Positions 1 through 5,850 of a DNA stretch of 58,448 nucleotides are shown in pieces (positions within the stretch are counted from its first letter, which is position 1; each line of letters begins with the position of its first letter). A model generated the notes under the pieces. The model did no database searches. It was not told where the DNA came from and saw only the letters and a program-made list of their open reading frames with translations. The stretch lies in contig JAZDFB010000111.1 in the NCBI GenBank assembly GCA_043808305.1, positions 1 to 58,448 of the forward strand. Direction: 5' to 3'. This DNA comes from JBBAAP01 sp043808305. GTDB taxonomy: Bacteria; Planctomycetota; MHYJ01; JACQXL01. Both the position numbers and the translations under genes were made by a program.

Positions 1-8
1 GAGTATTT

Positions 9-1100
9 ATGCACAAGAAACTATTTATACCCGGACCGGTAGAGGTGTATCCGGATATTCTCAAGGCCATGGGTACGCCGATGATAGGGCACCGCACCAA
101 GGAGTATACGACGATGCACGGTGAAATAAAGAGCAAGCTCCAGCAATTATTGTATACCAAGAACACGATATACCTGGTGACCTCGTCCGGCACCGGCATA
201 ATGGAAGCCTGTTCCCGTAACCTGGTCAACAAACGGGCCGCCCATTTCGTCTGCGGCGAGTTCGGTGAGAGATGGTTTGAGATTTCCGTAGCTAACGGCA
301 AAGAGGCCGATAAATTTTCCGTGGAACTGGGCAAGGCCATTAAGCCCGATATGGTCGACAAAGCCCTGGCCACCGGCAAGTATGACACCGTATTCATCAC
401 CCACAACGAGACCTCGGTTGGCGTGATGAATCCGTTAAAGGAAATCGCCGCGGTGGTCAAGAAATATCCCGAGGTGGTTTTCTGCGTTGACGCGGTCAGC
501 TCCATGGCCGGCGCCAAGATAGAGGTCGATGCCTGCGGCATCGACGTCTGTCTGGCCAGCACCCAGAAGGGTTTCGCACTGCCGCCGGGATTCGCCGTCT
601 GCGCCATCAGCAAAAAGGCCCTGGAACGCACCAAACAGGTCCAGAATCGCGGCTACTACTTCGACTTCCTGGTATTTGACCAGTTCGATGTCAAGAACCA
701 GACCCCGACCACGCCTTCCGTTTCCCATATGTTTGCCCTGAACTGCCAGCTGGACAAGATTCTTAAGGAAGGACTGGACAACCATTTTAACCGAACCAAA
801 CAGCTGGCTGAGACCTGCCGAGCCTGGGTCATAAAGAGTGGTTTTAAGCTATTCACCGAGCCCGGCTACGAATCGCTGACAATGACCACGGCCGAGAACA
901 CCAAGAACGTGGACATCGCCAAACTCAACGAGGAGTTAGGCAAGAAAGGCTTTATGATATCCGCCGGCTACGGCAAGCTCAAGGACAAGTCCTTCCGTAT
1001 CGCGCATATGGGCGAAACCACGGTAGCCGAGTTAAAGGAACTACTGGATACCATAGACGGGATAATCCCGACCCTGTTAGTGGCAGTAGGAACGAAGTGA
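9..1100 (+). CDS. Class V aminotransferase (alanine-glyoxylate / serine-pyruvate type)
   Basis: Pyridoxal-phosphate enzyme of the class V family that transfers an amino group from a small amino acid to glyoxylate or pyruvate in the cytoplasm. The 363-residue length fits the family. The opening 'PGPVEVYP' is typical, D161 in 'FCVDAVSSM' fits the cofactor-ring aspartate, and K187 in 'STQKGF' is the expected PLP lysine. The exact substrate (serine, alanine, aspartate or a phosphonate) cannot be read from sequence. The gene begins next to the window edge with only a partial GAG visible upstream. Its final codons and TGA stop lie inside a hairpin (1080-1111), so the 'VAVGTK' tail looks repeat-derived. 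Confidence 0.9.
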   Translation: MHKKLFIPGPVEVYPDILKAMGTPMIGHRTKEYTTMHGEIKSKLQQLLYTKNTIYLVTSSGTGIMEACSRNLVNKRAAHFVCGEFGERWFEISVANGKEADKFSVELGKAIKPDMVDKALATGKYDTVFITHNETSVGVMNPLKEIAAVVKKYPEVVFCVDAVSSMAGAKIEVDACGIDVCLASTQKGFALPPGFAVCAISKKALERTKQVQNRGYYFDFLVFDQFDVKNQTPTTPSVSHMFALNCQLDKILKEGLDNHFNRTKQLAETCRAWVIKSGFKLFTEPGYESLTMTTAENTKNVDIAKLNEELGKKGFMISAGYGKLKDKSFRIAHMGETTVAELKELLDTIDGIIPTLLVAVGTK

Positions 1101-1111
1101 CGTACTGCCAC
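1080..1111. repeat. Hairpin containing the stop codon of the aminotransferase gene
   Basis: GTGGCAGTA (1080-1088) pairs with TACTGCCAC (1103-1111) around a 14-base loop GGAACGAAGTGACG. The TGA stop (1098-1100) is in the loop. The loop resembles that of the hairpin at 53151-53183 and the reverse complement of the AACTCACTACGTTC loop in the dispersed family. A second hairpin (TCCCGGC..GCCGGGG) follows at about 1115-1136. Confidence 0.7.
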
Positions 1112-1175
1112 ATTATCCCGGCTATTTCGCCGGGGCCGCCGACTCCGGCACCGGCCAAGAAGTAAGGTAACAATC

Positions 1176-1212
1176 AGGGGCGCTCTGATGGAAACATTGG
1201 GCGCCCCTTTTA
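1176..1212 (+). terminator. Intrinsic terminator after the aminotransferase gene
   Basis: AGGGGCGC (1176-1183) and GCGCCCCT (1201-1208) form an 8-bp GC-rich stem with a 17-base loop, followed directly by TTTT. This is the most canonical rho-independent terminator in the window. Confidence 0.75.
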
Positions 1213-2053
1213 GAGCCAGTTAGGGATTCGACGATATTCATCGGCGAAGACCGTTACTGGGTCTTATCCCGACTATTCCGTCGGGAGTAGCTATCCACAT
1301 TTGAGTCTATTCGTGGTTTAACTCATAATTCATCTTATACTTCATGCTTACTTTTAGACAGGTTTTATCCTAAAAACGCAGAGCTAGAGCTATCGCCTTC
1401 CTTCAGGGACTGCCTCCTGGAGGGATATATTCGAGATAGGTTTATATTGTTAGAAACTGTATGTGGGGTGGTTTGTGCGTTGTGTTCGCGGAGCGGCATC
1501 CCGCTGAAGCGGGACGACTTACTGCCGAGTATCCTCGGCTGTAAAGCTCCTTTGCCTACCTACGGTAGGCAGGTCGCTAACAGCCGATGGACAGCCACTT
1601 ATCCCGACTATTTCGTCGGGGTTAGTGGCAGTTAGTTATACCGTGTTCCCGAAAGCCTTCGGGACGGCAGAACGTTATCTGCCGCCTTATCCCGCATAGC
1701 GGGGTGACAAAGAGGTAATAAGACACAAACACGCTATGAATTCTATCACTTGGTTCGGGCAAGACAAGATAATTCGGAAATAAAATGAAGGCTGTTCCTG
1801 CGGGATTAGAGTCGATTATAAGGAAACCTGGAAACCAATACTCGGGCAGTTTGAGTGTAACGAATTACCTGCCAGGTATACTGGGCTGGTACGCTGGCAG
1901 TTTAAGCGTTAGCGAATTACTGCCAGGTATACTCGGCTATAACGCTCCTTTGTCGCTAACAGCCGAAGTATAACTCACTACGTTCTAACAGCCCAAGTAG
2001 AAATTTCTCCTGTGTTCCTGGCCTCCTTATTAAATTATCTGGGGTTAAATAAA
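1213..2053. repeat. Non-coding stretch filled with palindromic repeats
   Basis: No credible gene. The two open frames here (from 1447 and 1785) are read through repeats. It holds a TCCCGACTATTCCGTCGGGA hairpin near 1267, a TCCCGC-TGAA-GCGGGA hairpin near 1499, and one copy of the modular palindrome at 1513-1594 (TCGGCTGT 1535-1542, ACAGCCGA 1580-1587). That copy's loop carries a nested GCCTACC..GGTAGGC hairpin. A TCCCGC-ATA-GCGGGG hairpin lies near 1684. A double copy lies at 1838-2000 (GGCAGT 1896 / ACTGCC 1919; TCGGCT 1933 / AGCCGA 1961). Confidence 0.7.
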
Positions 2054-2082
2054 TTGACATACCCAGCGTAATTGAATATATT
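2054..2082 (+). promoter_or_regulatory. Sigma70-type promoter of the VOC gene, predicted leaderless
   Basis: TTGACA (2054-2059), a 17-base spacer, then TATATT (2077-2082). The expected transcription start, about 7 bases on, falls on the ATG at 2089. No Shine-Dalgarno precedes that ATG, so a leaderless mRNA is predicted. Confidence 0.55.
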
Positions 2083-2088
2083 CCGATT

Positions 2089-2454
2089 ATGAAACTTTAC
2101 GAAATAGAACTTTACAGCAAAGACCCCGAGGCCAGCAAGCGTTTCTACCACCAGCTTCTCGGCCTGCCGGTTCGGGTTGACCAGCCGGGCCTAAAAGTAT
2201 TCGACTCGGGCGTGGACGGCATTGATTTCGACGCCTCCGTGCACCATCCGGGCCGGACCAGGGTGGCATTTCTGGTTTCTGACCTTGAGCAGACCATCAA
2301 GGTTCTCAAAGCGCGCGGGCTGAATGTTCCCGAGCCGTCTGATACCCATCTGGGCATGCGCGGGGTTCAGCTTGAAGACCCGGACGGCAATATCGTGGTC
2401 ATCGAAGCGCCTACCGAACGCTCGCCCGATTGGCTTAGGAATCAGGCGAAATAA
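2089..2454 (+). CDS. VOC-superfamily (glyoxalase/dioxygenase-fold) protein
   Basis: Small 121-residue protein of the vicinal oxygen chelate superfamily, which includes glyoxalase I, extradiol dioxygenases and antibiotic-binding proteins. It shows the two beta-alpha-beta-beta-beta modules: 'YEIELYSKDPEASKRFY' at the N-terminus and 'VAFLVSDLEQTIKVLKARG' in the middle. It ends with the family signature 'LEDPDGNIVVIEAP' around residues 97-110. Substrate and metal use cannot be assigned. Expression is probably from the leaderless promoter just upstream. The last 11 codons plus stop are repeated 2.7 kb downstream (5153-5193), which suggests duplication or insertion at this gene's 3' end. Confidence 0.85.
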   Translation: MKLYEIELYSKDPEASKRFYHQLLGLPVRVDQPGLKVFDSGVDGIDFDASVHHPGRTRVAFLVSDLEQTIKVLKARGLNVPEPSDTHLGMRGVQLEDPDGNIVVIEAPTERSPDWLRNQAK

Positions 2455-2460
2455 GCACGC
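2420..2460 (+). repeat. 41-bp direct repeat, copy 1 (3' end of the VOC gene)
   Basis: The segment beginning GCTCGCCCGATTGGCTTAGG matches 5153-5193 at 37 of 41 positions. It covers the VOC codons for 'SPDWLRNQAK', the stop, and six following bases. The two copies bracket the DUF2089, SHOCT-like and aspartyl protease genes. Confidence 0.8.
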
Positions 2461-2512
2461 TGGCAAATCCGCGGTTACTCAATATACCCGTGTAACCATA
2501 TATTTACCACTG

Positions 2513-2542
2513 ACAATTTACTCAATTAATTGAGTAAATTGT
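2513..2542. other. Perfect 30-bp palindrome
   Basis: ACAATTTACTCAATT is followed at once by its exact reverse complement, 15 bp each side with no loop. It lies between the VOC stop and the DUF2089 promoter. The AT-rich arms and absence of a clean T-run make a dimeric-regulator site or cruciform more likely than a strong terminator, although CTTTTTG follows 8 bases later. Confidence 0.75.
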
Positions 2543-2662
2543 TGGCAATCTTTTTGTTCAACGTCAGCGCATTTGAGACAGAGAAATGTGGTAGAAATAT
2601 TTGGTTTATTCTATAATAAATAGATTATATCAATAAATAAGTTAATAAAATTGATATTTTTC

Positions 2663-2693
2663 TTGACAAGATTAATAACTTTAATTAAGTTAT
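2663..2693 (+). promoter_or_regulatory. Promoter region and operator-like inverted repeat upstream of DUF2089
   Basis: A consensus -35 TTGACA (2663-2668) is followed by the inverted repeat ATAACTT-N5-AAGTTAT (2675-2693), which covers the place where a -10 box should lie. The -10 itself is AT-rich and poorly defined. The repeat could be an operator, possibly for the HTH-containing DUF2089 protein encoded next. Confidence 0.45.
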
Positions 2694-2721
2694 CAATAAT
2701 TAATTTGATGAGGTGTTTATT

Positions 2722-3105
2722 ATGAATAAGATACCAGGTTGTTGTCCGTCCTGCAACGGGCAATTAGCGGTGACAGAATTGCAATGCAAGAAATGCGCGA
2801 CTACCATTAAGGGTGATTTTTTTATGCCTCTGATGGCCGCGCTGAACCAGGAAGATGAACTTTTTCTTAAGGTTTTTCTGGAGACCAGAGGCAATATCAA
2901 GGAAATGGAAAAACGGCTGGGTATTTCATACCCGACAGTCCGCATCCAACTGGACCAATTAATCCAGTCGCTAGGGCTGGGAACGCCACCACCTGATTAC
3001 AGCCGTCGGCGCATTGAAATATTGACCAGACTGGAAGAAAAAGAAATAACCGCTTCTGAGGCGCTAAAAGCGCTGAAAGAAATAGGAAAGGAAGGCTCAT
3101 TATGA
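2722..3105 (+). CDS. DUF2089-family protein with zinc ribbon and HTH segment
   Basis: 127-residue DUF2089-type protein. Residues 5-25 form a small zinc ribbon (C7, C8, C11, C22, C25). Residues 58-84, 'NIKEMEKRLGISYPTVRIQL', look like a helix-turn-helix. A further helix near 105-120 (ITASEALKAL) resembles the short helical repeat of the next protein. I use the ATG at 2722 because GATGAGG (2707-2713) is a well-spaced ribosome binding site; a GTG nine bases upstream is also in frame. The stop overlaps the next start (ATGA), so the two are translationally coupled. A regulatory role is inferred from the HTH and the operator-like repeat upstream. Confidence 0.8.
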   Translation: MNKIPGCCPSCNGQLAVTELQCKKCATTIKGDFFMPLMAALNQEDELFLKVFLETRGNIKEMEKRLGISYPTVRIQLDQLIQSLGLGTPPPDYSRRRIEILTRLEEKEITASEALKALKEIGKEGSL

Positions 3106-3473
3106 AAGAGGAAAGGATGAAGATCCTTAAGATGCTCGGGGATAAAAAGATTACGCCGGAAGAAGCGTCGCAACTGCTGGAGGCGCTGGATGAATCCGAA
3201 CCGCTGCCAGGCGAAACGCCGCACAAGGATAAATACCTGAAGGTGCGCGTCTATGAAAACAATATGAACGAACCGAAGGTGAATGTCGATATACCGCTGG
3301 GATGGGGCAAAGGGCTGAGCGGTTTTATAATGCCCCAGATTGAAGAGAAGCTTAAGGCTAAAGGCTATTCTTTTAATATTAAGGAATTGATGGACAGCAT
3401 CGCCAAGGGGCAAACCCAGAAAATCGTTGATATCAAGGATGGGAACGACAAAATTGAAGTCTATATTGAATAA
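3102..3473 (+). CDS. SHOCT-like / YvlB N-terminal-like domain protein
   Basis: 123-residue protein whose first 30 residues, 'ILKMLGDKKITPEEASQLLEAL', match the short helical SHOCT-like domain at the N-terminus of YvlB/LiaX-type proteins and of many DUF2089 partners. The rest (VRVYENNMNEPKVNVDIPLGW, then residues predicted to form beta strands) has no recognised function. Its ATG overlaps the DUF2089 stop by four bases, a tight operon pair often seen in stress- or envelope-response loci. The biochemical role is unknown. Confidence 0.7.
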   Translation: MKEERMKILKMLGDKKITPEEASQLLEALDESEPLPGETPHKDKYLKVRVYENNMNEPKVNVDIPLGWGKGLSGFIMPQIEEKLKAKGYSFNIKELMDSIAKGQTQKIVDIKDGNDKIEVYIE

Positions 3474-3492
3474 GAGAACGGAAGAATGGAAT

Positions 3493-5052
3493 ATGAAGAA
3501 GAAAACAATAGTCATTGGCTTAGCATTTATATTGGCAAGCAGTTTATTATTACTTGCTAAAGAAGGCGAAAAAGCATCTGCGCAAGGAACTAAGATAGAA
3601 TGTGACGTAAAAGATGTGCAGAACTTTTATCATTGCGATGCATGCGGAAAACTCCTTAGGGGATTTAAGTGCCCTGTTTGTAAGGATGGAAAATGTGACT
3701 GGTGCAAACAGGCCATGGCAAAAATAGCCAGTCTGACTCAATCTGTTGCTACTAAAACACAACAGCCATCACAAGCGCAAAAAGATGCATTGCGGAATGC
3801 GCAGAAAGAATTTAACGAGCATAAGGGGAAATGCTGTGAGATTAACGAACTTAAAGATTTTAAATGTCCTTGTTGCGGGGCTCCCTTAAAAAGTCTGGAG
3901 GAAACTGACCTTGTCGTTAAGAGCAAGTGCCAATTTTGCCAATCGGACAAAATCAAACAGAAAGAATATTGCGTTAAGTGGATATACGATTGCCCGGACC
4001 ATAAAGGAATTTTGCTATCAACTAAATATAATAATACCTGTCCCGAATTAGTAGATGACGGTAAAGGAAAAAAGAAGGAATGTAAAAAGCCTTTGGAGTT
4101 GGTCGCCGTGAGTATTGAAGAGGTCATTGATAAATACATTTGCCCCGAGTGCGGTGAGACATCTGATAAACCAGGAAAATGTTCAAAATGCAATAAGGAC
4201 TTGACTAAAATAAAGACCTGCGAAAAGCCAGGGGCATCCCCCACTATTGACAGGGCCGAATCTAAAATGGAATGTACTTTTGAATTAGTGAGTAATTTGA
4301 CATTCGTACAGGCTAAAGTTAACGGGAGAGAAGAGAGCTTTATTTTAGATAGTGGCGCCCCTACGTTGGTTCTTAATGAAAGGTATTCAAAATCTGACAA
4401 TCCAGGCGGAAGCGCCGGAGCTGTTAGCGGCTCGGCATCATATCAAAAGATTAGGATTAAGCAATTTGAATGGATGAAAATAAAACTCATGGATTACGAC
4501 GCCATAGCAATGAATATTGAACAGCTTGAAATGGCAACAGGCAAAAAAATATTTGGTTTAATAGGCTATCAACAAATCAAGGATTACGTGCTGCAAATTG
4601 ACTATAAAGAAAAGGAACTTGTTTTGTTGGAAACAATTGGCGCTAAGACTGATTTCTCCGCGGTCATTCCATTCGAACAAAAAGTTCATATACCAATAGT
4701 TACAGCCAAAATTGGCAACAAACAATTCAGATTTGGGATTGATACCGGTGCGGAAACCAATCTGCTTGATTTACCTGCCGAAAAGAAAATTGATGAGGAA
4801 GAATTTAAGAGTCGTGACACAGCCAAACTAATCGGTGCAAACCAAGGAGAAACAGCAGTAAAAATGGCGCAATTAAAGGAACTGATAATAGATACAAAAG
4901 TATTTAAGGATATGAAGTTTGTTATACAAGATATTTCTCATTTAAATCAAGGTTATGGTTTAAACATAGATGGACTGTTGGGATTGCCTTTTCTAAGCTA
5001 TCAGAAAACAAGCATAGATTTTCCCAACAGGAAGATATACTTATGGAAATAG
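3493..5052 (+). CDS. Secreted retropepsin-like aspartyl protease with N-terminal zinc ribbons
   Basis: 519 residues from the ATG at 3493; an in-frame upstream start would overlap the preceding gene. An N-terminal signal peptide (MKKKTIVIGLAFILASSLLL) is followed by about 230 residues with repeated CxxC pairs (HCDACGK, CPVCKDGKCDWC, CPCCGAP, CPECGE, CSKCNK), read as several zinc ribbons. The C-terminal half holds two aspartyl-protease-like units with active-site-type motifs 'DSGAPT' (D286) and 'DTGAET' (D417), like the two lobes of pepsin or a tandem retropepsin. It probably works outside the cytoplasm. Substrate is unknown. It lies 19 bases after the SHOCT-like gene and is probably co-transcribed with it. 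Confidence 0.75.
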   Translation: MKKKTIVIGLAFILASSLLLLAKEGEKASAQGTKIECDVKDVQNFYHCDACGKLLRGFKCPVCKDGKCDWCKQAMAKIASLTQSVATKTQQPSQAQKDALRNAQKEFNEHKGKCCEINELKDFKCPCCGAPLKSLEETDLVVKSKCQFCQSDKIKQKEYCVKWIYDCPDHKGILLSTKYNNTCPELVDDGKGKKKECKKPLELVAVSIEEVIDKYICPECGETSDKPGKCSKCNKDLTKIKTCEKPGASPTIDRAESKMECTFELVSNLTFVQAKVNGREESFILDSGAPTLVLNERYSKSDNPGGSAGAVSGSASYQKIRIKQFEWMKIKLMDYDAIAMNIEQLEMATGKKIFGLIGYQQIKDYVLQIDYKEKELVLLETIGAKTDFSAVIPFEQKVHIPIVTAKIGNKQFRFGIDTGAETNLLDLPAEKKIDEEEFKSRDTAKLIGANQGETAVKMAQLKELIIDTKVFKDMKFVIQDISHLNQGYGLNIDGLLGLPFLSYQKTSIDFPNRKIYLWK

Positions 5053-5152
5053 CCTGTCAGAGTTAAGACACAGAAGACACATATATTCCAGTGATGCACG
5101 CCACCTGCGCAAATGCAGTAATTAGGCCCATTTAATGGCATCATTTTCCCAA

Positions 5153-5193
5153 GCTCGCCCGAGTGGCTGAGGAATCAGGCAAAATAAGCACAC
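5153..5193 (+). repeat. 41-bp direct repeat, copy 2 (remnant of a VOC gene 3' end)
   Basis: Matches 2420-2460 at 37 of 41 bases and still encodes 'SPEWLRNQAK' plus a TAA. No other VOC coding sequence precedes it. It is either a decayed paralogue tail or the second end of an inserted segment. Confidence 0.75.
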
Positions 5194-5234
5194 CATTAAA
5201 GTCTTCCCATAGTTTTTACCCCTCCAGTTAATTA

Positions 5235-5581
5235 CGAGGTATATGAGATATAGTATCAGGGCGTATGAGATATAGTATCAGGGCGTATGAGATATAGTAT
5301 CAGAGTATATGAGATATAGTATCAGAGTATATGAGGTATAGTATCAGAGTATATGGGATATAGTATCAGGGTATATGAGGTATAGTATCAGGGCATATGA
5401 GGTGTAGTATCAGGGTATATGGGGTATAGTATCAAGGTATATAAGATATAGTATCAGAGTATATAGGGTATAGTATCAGGGTATATGGGATGGCATTACA
5501 GGGTATATAGCATCCGGGGGAAGGGGGTATGGCATGGGGGAGTATACCCCCCCTGGAGCTGAAAGTGTACAGTTAATCTTC
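5235..5581 (+). repeat. 22-bp tandem array with G-rich end and TGTACAGTTAATCTTC boundary
   Basis: About 11-12 degenerate copies of a 22-base unit (GTATGAGATATAGTATCAGG plus two bases) run from about 5235 to 5500. A G-rich stretch containing CCGGGGGAAGGGGGTATGG follows, then TGTACAGTTAATCTTC (5566-5581). The last motif is repeated exactly at 41018-41033, after the 21-bp arrays. No spacers and no coding potential. Confidence 0.8.
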
Positions 5582-5850
5582 TTTCCTGACATATACGATA
5601 ATGGTAATAAGATAAGGGATGGGCTAAAAAGGGGTGGTTTTAGAAAACTATGCCTTGTAATTCAGTAAAATAGCCACTTTACGGAGTTAGGGCCTGTCCC
5701 GCGAGCTCTGTCCCGCGAGCTCCTTTAATAAATATTAGCACCTGAGTAACAGACCCTATATTTTGCTTGTCCTGTAAGGATAATCATTTATTTCTTTGGT
5801 CTTCCGAGCTTTTTACTCCCCAAATACCGCTTTCTCCGGATTAGGATGCG
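5582..5850. other. Intergenic, with a short repeat shared with the window's right end
   Basis: No gene seen. Around 5668-5722, AAAATAGCCACTT is followed by two copies of CTGTCCCGCGAGCTC. The same AAAATAGCCACTT, with CTGTCCCGC units beyond it, occurs on the opposite strand near 58300-58355. No clear terminator for the kinase gene, which ends here. Confidence 0.5.

Noticed and set aside
1447..1973. Two short open frames in the first intergenic region
   Set aside because: They are read straight through palindromic repeats, have no ribosome binding site and no family resemblance.
5235..5510. Tandem repeats considered as a CRISPR array
   Set aside because: Units are contiguous with no spacers, degenerate, and no cas gene is present. 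The same holds for 40082-40860.
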